This document shows, piece after piece, positions 45,899-56,137 of a stretch of DNA of 64,000 bases (position 1 is the stretch's first letter; each line of letters opens with the position of its first letter). Location: assembly GCF_029784165.1 (NCBI RefSeq), contig NC_073696.1, positions 170,366,912 through 170,430,911 on the forward strand. The letters are read 5' to 3'. This DNA comes from Wyeomyia smithii (Eukaryota; Arthropoda; Insecta; Diptera; Culicidae). The notes below the pieces were generated by a model. That model made no database searches. It worked only from the letters and a program-made list of their open reading frames with translations, and was not told where the DNA came from. The position numbers and the translations under genes are program-made.

Positions 45899-46384
45899 TC
45901 AAATTTTAATGCCAGAATTTTTTATAAACCCGTATAGCTGTGTCATGTACTGGAGATCACCGCTTCCCAGAATGTCTCTAACGGGTACGTTCGGTTGTTT
46001 TCCTCGGGCCCGAAGGGAATCTGTAAGCTCAGACCTAACACCACAGTATTCGGTACACGACCAAACAACATGCTCGATGTCATAGTAGCCATCGCCACAA
46101 ACGCAGTGATTACTGTCTACAAGCCCTATACGAAAGAGATGTGTGTTTAACGTATAATGATTGGACATTAGTCTGGACATCACGCGAATGAAGTCCCGAC
46201 CTACATCCAACCCCTTGAACCATGCTTTCGTCGATACCTTAGGAAAAATGGAATGTAGCCACCGTCCCAGTTCATCTGAGTTCCATGATGATTGCCAACT
46301 GTTGAGTGTTCTCTGACGCAAAATGCTATAAAATTCATCATAAGCAATTAGTCTTACATAAATATCGCCATCAATAGCACCCAC
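45899..46384 (-). pseudogene. LINE ORF2 C-terminal domain
   Basis: A 161-aa frame. KAWFKGLDV and RVMSRLMSNHYTLN precede a zinc-like set CVCGDGYYDIEHVVWSC, common after RNase H in mosquito LINEs. The ~70 bp that link it to RNase H in the fragment at 1-475 are missing here, which shifts the frame. Confidence 0.8.
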
Positions 46385-46389
46385 CTTAG

Positions 46390-46640
46390 CTTAGTTAAAG
46401 CACTTTAAAACCGCCGTATTTTCCCCAGGAAATACGGGGTGTGCTTCATCGATCGCAGAGCCTCAATGGCACTGAGACTGTCTGTGAAGATGAAGTAGTG
46501 GTCTATGGGCAGGGTTTCGATGATCCCAAGAGAGTACTGAATGGCAGCAAGTTCTGCGACGTACACGGAAGCAGGAGCATCGAGTTTGTAGGAGGCGGTA
46601 AAATTTTCGTGGAAAACACCGAAGCCAGTGGACTTATCTA
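46390..46640 (-). pseudogene. LINE ORF2 RNase H domain
   Basis: In a frame different from the RT, the minus strand reads FYTDGSN (first catalytic Asp), VAELAAIQ (Glu) and FTDSLSAIEAL (second Asp). Cellular RNase H normally removes RNA from the cDNA hybrid, and LINEs of the I group carry their own. A frameshift near 46700, in a T-rich run, separates it from the RT. Confidence 0.8.
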
Positions 46641-48713
46641 GATTAGATCCGTCAGTGTAAAACCTTTTATCATAACTAACATGTTTAAACTTATTGGAAA
46701 AAATTTAGGGATCTCTTGGGGTCGCAATTGATCCGGGATACCAGAAATGTCTTGTTTCATGGTGGTGTCGAAGAATATAGCATTATTAGAAGTAGCTAAA
46801 AGTGTGACATTGGAGGAATCGTATGAAGAAGGATTAATATCTTGAGCCATATAGTCAAAATATAAAGTCATAAATCTGGATTGAGATTGAAGGTCGACCA
46901 ACCTCTCGAAATTTTCAATTACTAATGTGTTCATAACTGTGCTTCGAATTAGCAACCGGTAAGAGAGATTCCAAAAACGATGTTTCAACGAAAGAATACC
47001 CGCTAGCACTTCAAGACTCATCGTATGTGTCGACTGCATGCAACCTAAGGCAATACGCAAACAACGATATTGTGTTCGTTCCATTTTGATCAAATGTGTG
47101 TTTGCTGCGGAGCGGAAGCAGAAACACCCGTACTCAATTACAGACAATATCGTTGTTTGGTAAAGCCTTAGAAGGTCTGCTGGGTGGGCTCCCCACCAGG
47201 TTCCGGTAATCGTACGAAGAAAATTAATCCTCTGTTGGCATTTTCGTGTCAGATACCTAATATGGCAAGCCCAAGTGCATTTAGAGTCGAACCAGACCCC
47301 GAGATATTTAGCGACTAAAACCTGAGTGATTGTTTTACCCGTTAGTAGAAGCTGCAGCTGAGCTGGGTTATGCTTCCTAGAAAAAACGACCAGCTCAGTT
47401 TTCTCCGGAGAGAATTCGCTACCCAGCTTAAGAGCCCATTCAGACAAATTGTCTAAGGTATCTTGCAATGGTCCTTGCAGATCGTTAGCCTCGCTTCCAG
47501 TAATGGATACAACGCTATCGTCTGCAAGTTGCCGTAGCGTGCATGAATTTGCAAGACATTTATCGATGTCATTGACGTAAAAATTATATAAGAGAGGGCT
47601 TAAACATGAGCCTTGGGGAAGACCCATGTAACTAATTCGGGAAGTTGTCGAATCACCATGTGAGAAATACATATGCTTTTCTGACAACAAATTGAGCAAA
47701 AAATTATTCAAATTAGGTGAAAGTCCCTGCGAATGAAGTTTCTCGGTTAAAACTTCAACAGAGACAGAGTCAAAAGCCCCCTTAATGTCCAAGAATGCAG
47801 AAGCCATTTGCTCTTTTCGAGCAAAGGCGAGTTGAATTTCGGTAGAAAGCAACGCTAGGCAATCGTTCGTTCCTTTGCCCCGGCGAAAGCCAAATTGAGT
47901 ATCTGAAAGTGAACCATTTGTTTCGACTCATTTGTCTAACCGTAAGAGGATCATTTTCTCCATTAATTTCCGGAGGCAAGAGAGCATAGCAATCGGCCTA
48001 TAAGAATTGTGATCAAAGGCGGGTTTTCCGGGTTTTTGAATAGCAATGACTTTTACCTCCCTCCAGTCGTGCGGAACAATGTTTAGCTCAAGGAACTTGT
48101 TGAACAAGTTCAACAAGCGTCTTTTTGCAGAGTCGGGTAGATTCTTCAACAAGTTGAATTTAATTCTATCCAACCCTGGAGCTTTATTGTTGCACGAGAG
48201 GAGAGCCATTGAAAATTCCAACATCGAAAATGGAGGCTCTTCCGTAGCTACTAAAAACGCGTCGCGAAAGGTCTTCTGTTCGGGGACAGAGTCCGGACAG
48301 ACCTTTTTGGCGAAATCGAGTATCCAGCGATCTGAATACTCCTCGGACTCATTCGAAACGTTACGATTCCGCATGCGCCTGGCAGTATCCCAAAGAGTGC
48401 TCATCGCTGTTTCCCTCGGCAACGCGTTCACAAACCGCCGCCAGTATCCGCGTTTTTTTGTTTTCATCAAGCTCTTCATTTGTCTATCCAGTACATCGTA
48501 CTTTCGGAGCAAATCGATAGTGCCTTGTTCTCGGAAGGCCAAATACACCGAGGACCTCCGCGCGTACAGGTCTGAGCACTCTTTGTCCCACCACTTGGAG
48601 GGAGGGCGCCGTCTAATCGTTACCCCGGGTATCGGTTTCGTCTGAGCTTGAGTCGCGGCGTCGATGATCAAGCCAGAAAGCAACGCGTATTCTTCCTCCG
48701 GAGGAAGTTCCAC
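46641..48713 (-). pseudogene. LINE ORF2 reverse transcriptase
   Basis: Two frames in the same phase (48713-47928 and 47852-46638) are separated by one in-frame TGA near 47928. Motifs: NKAPGLDRIKFN, KPGKPAFDHNSYRPIAML, FGFRRGKGTND, ASAFLDIKGAFDSV (motif A), GLPQGSCLSPLLYN (motif B) and LRQLADDSVV (motif C, where the usual YADD reads LADD). The thumb region follows with KYLGVWFD. All major RT blocks are present, so the nonsense codon and the downstream frameshift are the main defects. Confidence 0.9.
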
Positions 48714-48735
48714 GTGGGACTCGATTCTTTGCGAT

Positions 48736-48767
48736 ATTATGGTCTCATAGGATTATGGTCTCATAGG
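48736..48767 (-). repeat. 16-bp tandem duplication in ORF2
   Basis: The 16-mer ATTATGGTCTCATAGG occurs twice in a row (48736-48751, 48752-48767). An in-frame stop falls inside the duplicated piece (frame ends at 48753), and the same frame reopens directly after it. The duplication therefore coincides with the break between endonuclease and RT. Confidence 0.8.
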
Positions 48768-49511
48768 ATTCCAATCAATGTTACGTGTGAGGTCATACGC
48801 AATATTGATTGGATCCATTGGAGTTGACCCATTAGCAATTGAGATAACGATTGGTAGGTGATCACTACCGTGGGGATCATTGATGACTTTCCACTGGCAA
48901 TCTAACGCTAGTGAAGTCGAGCAAAGGGATAGGTCAAGCACGCTTTCGCGTGCTGGAGAATTAGGTACACGTGTCGCTTCCCCAGTATTCAAAAGTGTCA
49001 TATTGAAGTCGTCGATTAAGTTACAGATTAAAGAAGATCGGTTGTCGTCGTACAGCGACCCCCATAGCGAACAGTGAGAATTAAAATCTCCCAATATCAA
49101 AAGAGGCGCGGGAAGCAACTCTGCTATATCAGTGAGAAGCCTCCGTTCAATCCGCGCGGATGGAGAGATATATAACGAAACAAGGCATAGGTCTTTTCCA
49201 TTCATATTCGTTTGAATGGCAACGACTTCAATATTCGAGATTGAGGGGAGGTCGATTCGGAAGAAGGAATAGCACTTTTTAATCCCTAAAAGTACCCCTC
49301 CACCGTGTGAGTCTCGATCTCGACGAATAATGTTGAAATCGTGGAAATTGAGTTGATCGTTTGAATTGAGAAAGGTTTCACAGAGCGCAAATGCGTCACA
49401 ATTGTATGTATTTATTAAATGAGAAAATAGATCGAACTTGGGGATGATACTTCTGCAATTCCACTGTAATACAGTGATAAAATTCCTAACCTCTTTCGCC
49501 GTATTAGTCAT
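48753..49511 (-). pseudogene. LINE ORF2 AP endonuclease domain
   Basis: A 252-aa frame from ATG at 49511. LQWNCRSI (Asn), CETFLN (Glu), RRDRDSHGGGVLLGI, SLYISP, LLILGDFNSHC (Asp/Asn) and HGSDHLPIVIS (Asp/His) form a complete endonuclease active site. It nicks the target to start reverse transcription. The start overlaps the ORF1 stop in ATGACTAA. Confidence 0.9.
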
Positions 49512-51453
49512 CGAAAGATATGATAGCTGAAATGAGGGGCCAAGTTGCTGCTAGTTGCCTCAAAAAGGTTTTCACTGTAGGAATAAGGGCAAGAAGAATA
49601 TTTTGTAGGGGATCTGGTATGTTGAATGTTTTAAATATCCAGTCCACAATATCAGAAAATTTTATGAACTCTGTTTCTTTTTTATCTTCTGATCGAGAAA
49701 TGGGTGCACGAGGGGTTTTTGGTGCCCCAGGAAGCGGTGGGTACTCCTGGTTTGATTTAAAATTAAAATCGGGAGGTACTTGCTTCGGGTTTTCTTCACC
49801 GCTTCCTTTTTGTGTTGGCTTATTGGTCATTCCGCTAGGGATTATCTTGCGACCTTTGCGAGAAAGATTAGGAGAGTTGATCATTCTCCTCTTCCTAGAT
49901 CCTTCTGGCATGGCATAAGAACACCCTTCGACGCAGTGTTGTTAGTCTCGCTCGTAAGCAGCATACAACACCTCATGTGAGGTTCTCGGTGTCGTCGCTT
50001 TCACACAGTAGAGAATTCTCCATTCAAGCTATTTCTCGTTCTTTCCTGCTTTCTTTCTTACTCCCGAGATCATATGCACACACTCCCGTCTACTCTTCTC
50101 GTGTGTACTCGTGTATACCTACTCCCCAACTCGCGAGAACGACCAGCCGAAGACAGTTGATTCAAGATGCTTTACGATGGTTGCAGAGGGAAAAAAATGA
50201 TAGGGTATCGCACTATGTCGGCAGTGGTTCGCTTCGGCTGGTTTTGCATTAGACTGCTGTAAAAAACTTACCGAAGCAGTCCGATACCCTAACGTTGCCC
50301 CACTGTCGGCTGTCGATGCATGTCGGGAAGAAAGCATTTTCGTTTTCGAGCACAGTTTTTCAAGCACTCCTCCTAGTCAAGCAATTTTAGTCGAGTACTC
50401 CTACTCACTAGCAGGAACTCGCGTACTCTTTTACGGTTGCTGAGAAGCAATACGAAAGAGTTTGTTCGTGTCGGTGCGTGCTTGCTGCCACTCAGGGGAA
50501 TGCATGAAGAAGAAAGCGTATCTCCAAAGCGTGTGTGCAAAAGACTTGAGAAGCGTAGCATATGTCTCGTTCTCAAGCAGAAAGGAGAAAAAAGGTTTTG
50601 CTTCTCGCTCGATTTGCAACGCTGCTTCGACGGGATCGTCAGATGTACCCTCATCGGTTGGCAAAAAGGAAAAGACGTTTCCTGTCGAGGGTGGCTCAGC
50701 ACTCTTCAGCATTTCTGCGAAAGAGCGCTTTGATCGTTCCTTGAGGGAACGCTTAATTTTTTCCTCGCGCTGTTTGTACGCGGGACACGCCGAAAGGTCA
50801 TGCCGAGTTCCCTTGCAGTAAAGACACTTTTCAGTATTCTCACTGCAAGCGGTCTCAGCATGATTGCCTCCGCGCTTGCTGCAGCGTGCCTTGTTGCAGC
50901 AGTAGGTGGCTGTATGACCTAACTGCTTGCAGTTTTGGCAATGCATGACCCGCGGTACGAACAGGCGTACAGGCAGACGAACCCTGTCCAAAGAGATGTA
51001 GTTCGGCAGTGCGGATCCGGCGAATGTTAAACGGAAGGAATCCGAAGGGTAGAATTTCTTCTTCCCTTCTTCGATGGATACTGAATGCAATTGCTTGACA
51101 TCCAGTATCTTTACATCTTGAATCAGGGGGTTCTTGAAGCAGCCAACCCCGTAACGCAAAATGTCATCGAACGTGAGGCTTCCTTCGGTAACCACACCGT
51201 CGATCTCCATGTCCTTGGCAGGGATGTACACGCGGTACTCTCTCGTGAATAGCTCGTAGCTAGCAATTGCGTTTGCTTGCTTAAAGCTACTCACAACAAC
51301 TCGCAGTTTGTTCGGTCTAACCTTTGTAATTTCGGTTACGTCCGAAAACTGTTTTGCCAGGTCCTTGCCGATTTGAATAATATTTAGAGGCTTCTTTATG
51401 GGCCTGAAGTAAACTACGAACGGACCTTTCGAAGCATCTGGGTAAGCTTTCAC
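49504..51453 (-). pseudogene. LINE ORF1 (nucleic-acid chaperone), split by a hAT MITE
   Basis: The N-terminal part runs 51453-50625. PFVVYFRP starts the region, followed by LRVVVSSFKQANAI and three zinc knuckles (CQNCKQLGHTATYCC; a second CSKRGGNHAETAC that has Arg where Cys is expected; CLYCKGTRHDLSAC). The C-terminal part resumes at 49926 and ends FDD at 49504, with KPTQKGSGEENPKQVPPDF. A 691-bp MITE (49934-50624) lies between. The true start is unclear: an ATG near 51585 is followed by an early stop in the present sequence. ORF1 binds element RNA. Confidence 0.85.
49934..50624. mobile_element. hAT MITE inside LINE ORF1
   Basis: The 8-bp duplication CTTCGACG (49926-49933 and 50625-50632) flanks CAGTGTTG and CAACGCTG ends. 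TCTCGCTCG / CGAGCGAGA follow just inside. The inner region contains TTCGCTTCGGC and its inverse, similar to the CTCG-rich clusters at 3240 and 6165. No transposase. It is younger than the LINE it interrupts. Confidence 0.88.
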
Positions 51454-51686
51454 CCGTGTTGCCGGTACCTTTGGTACGGGGCTAGGTAGCGGGGAAGGTA
51501 GAGGGGAATTGATGGGGGAGATCTCAATCTCTTCCCCATTTGATTACACATCCAGGAATAGTTGCACCTGCATGTCGTCCATTTTGCGGGAGCGTTACGC
51601 TCTACCGCACACAATATTCGAATGTGGGGGGGGGGGGGGGGTCAAGTAGTTGCTATTAAATTTTAAAAACAATTTTTCAAACTACA

Positions 51687-51732
51687 ATGGATCAAAATAA
51701 AAAAAAAGGCAGTAATACTAATACTAATAACA

Positions 51733-51779
<47 letters not shown>

Positions 51780-51857
51780 TATAATAATAACAATAATAAT
51801 AATAATATTAATAATAATGATAAAAATTCTAAAGTGAATACTTCACCGAACGTCTAA
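51687..51857 (+). repeat. (AAT)n tract in the LINE 5' region, antisense poly-Asn frame
   Basis: An AAT microsatellite of about 110 bp. In the plus direction it lies in a 56-codon frame of mostly Asn that starts MDQNKKKG and ends NTSPNV. It is antisense to the LINE 5' untranslated region, so I treat it as a microsatellite and not a gene. A G-run (about 51627-51642) lies next to it. Confidence 0.7.
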
Positions 51858-51859
51858 GT

Positions 51860-52282
51860 CACGACCTCACGGCTGATAGTAGGATTATTCGAGCGTCTCC
51901 GCAGAACAAACAATGACGATCCAGCTTCGTGTTGTGACACAGTCGCCGTATCCTACACGCGACCTTGTAGATGCCACTTGTAGTTGACTTCCACTCGCTC
52001 GATCGTATGGTGGTCCGTGCTGCTAGCGGGGTAACAGCGGTGCGGGAGAATTATTCTTGCAGATATATCAGCTGCGTATCAGATCACTGGCGGGGTAGCC
52101 TGCCCCTACCAGTGTGCAGAAGATGTTTCTGCCGATAAACTGCAGGCTATTGTTATCGCGCAGCACAAGAACTAATCGACAAAAAAAAACACCCGTACGA
52201 TAACTCGTGTATTGTTATTTTGCGAACTCAAACGGAGATGAACAATTTGCGTCTAATCAAGACGAAAGCAAAACAACGAATG
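51860..52282 (-). other. LINE 5' untranslated region
   Basis: GC-richer DNA between the microsatellite and the 5' end of the element. LINE promoters are internal and would lie here, but I see no diagnostic motif. Confidence 0.5.
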
Positions 52283-52296
52283 ACAATTTAAGTGTT

Positions 52297-52803
52297 GCCT
52301 CTTGTTGAATTTTGTTTGGTGGTATTAATTTTTTTTATACTATTGCATTCAGTAGTAACTATTAATTATTATTGTCCACCACCATGCAGTTGTCGGTTTC
52401 GACACATTCGAACTAGCAGCATCATAACATCATCAAGTAACAGTTTCTCGTGATTTTTGGCCATCCGCAAATGGACGTTATTACGGGGTCTGATGAAGCA
52501 AGCAGCCAGTTTATCCAATAGCTTTACGAGTATTGTATTCTCGATATCTGTTGAATTAAAGTTTTGAAAATAACTTGACACATTCGTAAGGTAAATTCAT
52601 GTACCTTTCCTAGTTCTTGTTCGTTACTTCCTGAGCCTCTTCTAAAAGCTGGCGGAGTGAAACATTCAAATGGATGATTACGGCCAACCCATGCATTAAT
52701 ACATTGTGGACGCTTGTTGGTAGATAATATCGCGGGCACAAACATACCAGCAGATGCACAGTTGCACAACAGTAAATAAGTGTTTCCGAAGAGGCTCAGA
52801 ATA
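52297..52803 (-). pseudogene. Remnant interior of the long-TIR element, possible transposase scrap
   Basis: Two minus-strand frames (52769-52524 and 52581-52369) offset by a frameshift. The first contains CASAGMFVPAIL, which loosely recalls a block of DDE-type transposases (…G.FVPP…). The second contains EKLLLDDVMML. The similarity is weak, and the superfamily does not obviously match Transib. Treat as unidentified. Confidence 0.25.
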
Positions 52804-52811
52804 TGTTAGAG

Positions 52812-53149
52812 AAGTTGTTCCCAATCTTTTTGGGCCCGCGGGCCCTGTTACTAAACACAAAAAGCTCCGCGACCGCCTTTGCGAAGCACAGAGAGCAGTG
52901 CGGCCCCCAAAAAGAATTTCAGATACAAAATTGCGATACGAGGCTGCGTTTTTCAGTCTTTTATTGTCCTGCAAGTCTAATTTGTTTCACGTCTTAGTCC
53001 TAATAGGCAGAATAATTGAAAATCCGCTTTCTCAAAGACACCTAGAAAGAAATTTTGAATGCCTATCAAATTTACCAACAATTTCGCAGCCCCCTAGATG
53101 AGCCTCGCGACTCCCTTGCCAGCCGTGGACCCCCGGTTGGGAACCACTG
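52812..53149. mobile_element. hAT MITE with CAGTGGTTCCCAA-type ends
   Basis: The right end reads GGTTGGGAACCACTG. The left end AAGTTGTTCCCAATC is its inverse with a few substitutions. The 8-bp duplication TGTTAGAG is perfect (52804-52811 and 53150-53157). The ...GTGGACCCCCGGTTGGG wording is typical of widespread animal hAT MITEs. 338 bp, no coding. Confidence 0.88.
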
Positions 53150-53170
53150 TGTTAGAGGTTAATGGTAACT

Positions 53171-54016
53171 TTGCTTGTTCTACGGTTATCAACTTAGTGT
53201 TATAATAGCAATTTCATTGCTTTTTAATTAAGAACCTTCGATGTGAACCAAAAACAAGCATATGCAATTTACATGTTCTGAAATACTTGAACCACGCTTG
53301 GTAGGATGGTCACCATAGATACGAACTTATTACGTGGTATCTTGGTTTACAATATTAGTATTTTACCTGATTAAATCATTAAAGAGGGTAAAAACGAGGT
53401 TTTTTGTTATGAACACAACTCATCAGCAGAAAGTCGTGGACTAGCGAAACCACCAGCGTTTGAAAGTTCTATTGTTATACTTTCATATGCTTACTACCGA
53501 ACCTGCATCTATCTGCCCCTAAGAAAGATACAGTGATTTGAAATATGGCGAAAAAAAATAAAAAATAGCCCATAACTCATAGTTTTTCAAACAATACGAA
53601 TATAGTACCTTCCAGACAGTTGTGTATAGTGATGCTACTAACAACTTTGTAGAACATAGTGAAGGCCTAGAAAATAGAAAAAAATATGTTTCATTGAAAA
53701 ATGTGTTTTGACATGTCTATTTTCAATAAAAACTCTCTAAGTCAATTTGAGTAGCAGATACGAATTTTTTGTCTTCGGAAAAGTTGGTCGAATTGGTTAT
53801 ACCTATAACTTTACCGAAGACACCAACTCTGTATCTCGATAGAGCAAAAAAATAAATTTTTCATCTCACTTTTGGGGAGATTAATCACAAATCTCATAGC
53901 ACCAAAAGATGCAGGAGGTCTTACCCATCATTTTTGCTAAAGACGTCATAATTGTATATCCTACGTACGTGAAGTTATCAATTTAGCGCGTCAAAATCGA
54001 CTTTTAAACCACTGTG
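53171..54016 (-). repeat. Right ~840-bp inverted repeat ending CCACTGTG
   Basis: Inverse of 35776-36613, ending CTTTTAAACCACTGTG and followed by CAGCG. Over the outer 300 bp only scattered single-base differences are visible. Confidence 0.9.
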
Positions 54017-54021
54017 CAGCG

Positions 54022-54445
54022 TGTTGGTTATTTGCAACCAAAAATAAAACTTGTATTAGTGAAATCGGCCACTAATACTAGCGCAGATAGGAAGGTCTAT
54101 AGCATAGCCGAAGTATAGTCACTGTATTTTACTAGTCGAAAACCGTGAAGCTGGCAACCGGATACCAACGGAAAGCGTTTTAGCTGTACTGCCGTGATAT
54201 AACATTATGACGTACATCCATTTGATCAGTTTTTCAATACGGCCCAAAAACGAACAGGTTACTTGTCACTTTTGTATTGAAATGGTGAATACGTCATTTT
54301 GTTTTCTTGATTTTATGCAACGTACGAATAAGTTACAACTAAAAGAAAGATACCAAAAGATAGGCCTTCGAATAACTAACAAATTGGCATAAGAATCTCA
54401 TATTTGAAAAAATGACGCTTACATCAGTCTGCGAGATTACGGCAG
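54022..54445. other. Gene-free interval before the copia element
   Basis: No recognisable gene. GATTACGGCAG directly before the copia LTR resembles the polypurine wording ATTACGGAGGAG before the 3' LTR. Confidence 0.4.
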
Positions 54446-54748
54446 TGTAGGAGTTATTAATGACCACCTTTCTGTATAACATACGCCCAGCGTGTTTCTC
54501 CATGTACGATCGAGCCTGTTGGTGACCACTAACACCACGACGAGTGGCAAACTACCGAAGCAGTTCGTCACCGCCATCATAATTTTGTTTCCTTACTCAC
54601 TCGTAAAGTTCCACTCTTCTAGAGCAGACAATAAAACACTTTTTTCTCGCATATTTTTAATTCGCTGCGCTTTCTTTATAAAGAAGATATATCACGGACT
54701 TTCTCGCTAACCGTTTCCGATTTTTCCTGTAAGTCTTATTATACCACA
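54446..54748 (+). repeat. 5' LTR of the copia element
   Basis: 303 bp, compared with 293 bp at the 3' end. The main difference is about 10 bp (GAAGCAGTTC-like) present here and absent from the 3' LTR near 59448. Confidence 0.9.
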
Positions 54749-54875
54749 GGTTATGGTGTCCAGTACGTGAAAACCGCGAAAAATCCGCAAGTGCAGTGAA
54801 AAATTGAGCTTGGACATTTTTTTTTCTTTTGTTTGTGAAGACTGTCGATACCACGCGGTTTGAGTCCGGAACAAA

Positions 54876-55388
54876 ATGGTTGATGCCACGAAGGTTTCTT
54901 TTCTCAAGCTGAGCCAGCACAATTGGCCGTCCTGGAAACAACGGATGGAATGGCTGCTTGAAAAAGATGAGTTGTGGGCTATTGTCAGTGCGCCGTGCGA
55001 AGTGCGAAGCCGGAACCGGTCACGCCGGAGTGGCTGAGTAAGGACCGGAAGACTCGAGCAAACATTGGACTATTCTTGGAAGATAGTTCAAGTTGGTCAA
55101 AAGTGCTACTGCTGCTAGGGAAATATGGAATGCACTCAAAAAATGGCATGAGAGTGCAACGATGTCCACCGTTGTACATTACATAGGCTTGTGTTGTAGT
55201 GCCACTATGAGTGAAAGCGATAGTATGGAGGATCATTTGAATTCCATGGAAGAACTATCCGATAAGTTGGCCGCCGCCGGACAGAATTTGGACGTACCGT
55301 TACAAATTGCGATGATTTTCCGCAGTGCAGTATCTCGTGCAGAATCGGAAAACTCAGCCGGATGCAAACTGAACAGTCGTGTCAGTTA
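54876..55388 (+). pseudogene. copia Gag
   Basis: ATG at 54876 opens with KLSQHNWPSWKQRMEWLL, the start of copia-type Gag. Frames then change near 55000 and 55090. The part at 55093-55389 reads AREIWNALKKWHE and MEDHLNSMEELSDKLAAAG, the UBN2-type core. Gag forms the virus-like particle. At least two frameshifts; a third near 55380 leads into the zinc knuckle. Confidence 0.85.
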
Positions 55389-56137
55389 AAGCAAGTTTGC
55401 TAGACGAGTACAATCAGCGCATTGAACGCGGTGAACGGGAAGCGCGTGATCTGAAAGCATTGAGATCGGACGCGAGTGGCGAATGGAAAGAAAAGTTGTG
55501 TTTCTTTTGTAAACAACCGGGACACTTTAAGAGGGACTGTAAGAAGTGGTTGTCTATGAAAAGTGATTCGAACAAACGCCGGGATGGAACTTCTAAGAAC
55601 AAAAGTGCGAGAGACAAACATTCTCACGGTGCTGCAAGAGCGGTTTGCTTTATGGCGGGCGGTGGTCTATCGGGGTGGATTATCGATAGCGGCGCGACGT
55701 ACCATATGACAGGTGACCGGCTGTTTTTTGCGTCACTGGAAAAGTGTGCGGTTTCGAGTGTGACTCTCGCGGACGGCAAGAAGACCAGCGTTCGCGGTAC
55801 TGGCGATGGTATCGTGTTCGGTGTTAACGGACAAGGTGAAATCGTCGAGATTACACTGAAGAACGTGTTATACGTGCCGGAACTCGGTGGAGGATTAATT
55901 TCGGTTAGCCAGTTGGTGAAGAAATTTGTTGTTGAGTTCAACGACGATACATGTGAAGTGAAAAATCAAGCTGGCGAGACTGTCGTCGTCGGCGATAAAA
56001 TCGGTTCCCTCTACCGTTTGCGATCGGAACACGGTATCAGGAAATCGAGAACGGTCACGGTAATTGTCAGCATCTGTGGCATAGAAGGATTGGTCACCGT
56101 AACCCCGATGTCTTGCGTATCATGGAGAAGTCTGTAA
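55379..56137 (+). pseudogene. copia Gag zinc knuckle and protease
   Basis: A 252-residue frame. CFFCKQPGHFKRDC is a CCHC knuckle and WIIDSGATYHMTGD is the protease active site (Asp-Ser-Gly). Then LADGKKTSVRGTG and LKNVLYVPELGGGLISVSQL follow, the standard stretch between protease and integrase. A frameshift near 56070 ends it. Confidence 0.9.

Larger units (their letters stand above)
45522..52282 (-). mobile_element. RNase H-bearing LINE (Jockey/I-superfamily), near full length
   Basis: Read on the minus strand: 5' untranslated region (52282-51600), ORF1 with zinc knuckles, ORF2 with endonuclease, reverse transcriptase, RNase H and C-terminal domain, and a poly(A) tail (T-run 45519-45537 on the plus strand). 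A 14-bp duplication ACAATTTAAGTGTT flanks it (45508-45521 and 52283-52296). The RNase H domain favours an I/LOA-type clade over Jockey proper. A hAT MITE splits ORF1. Damage is light: a few nonsense codons, one frameshift and small deletions. Confidence 0.9.
35776..54016. mobile_element. Transib-like long-TIR element, expanded to 18.2 kb by nested insertions
   Basis: The two ~840-bp inverted repeats begin CACAGTG and are bordered by the 5-bp GC-rich duplication CAGCG (35771-35775 and 54017-54021). A 5-bp GC-rich duplication and a CACAGTG-like terminal heptamer are traits of Transib, the superfamily related to RAG1. Removing the gypsy element, the LINE and the hAT MITE leaves about 2.3 kb: two TIRs and roughly 600 bp of interior. 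No Transib transposase is recognised in that interior, so the assignment rests on the ends alone. Confidence 0.65.

Noticed and set aside
46641..48645. Plus-strand open frames across the LINE (for example 48046-48645)
   Set aside because: They are antisense to the LINE reverse transcriptase and carry no domain.
51687..51857. A small poly-asparagine protein gene
   Set aside because: The frame is an AAT microsatellite antisense to the LINE 5' untranslated region; no independent support.
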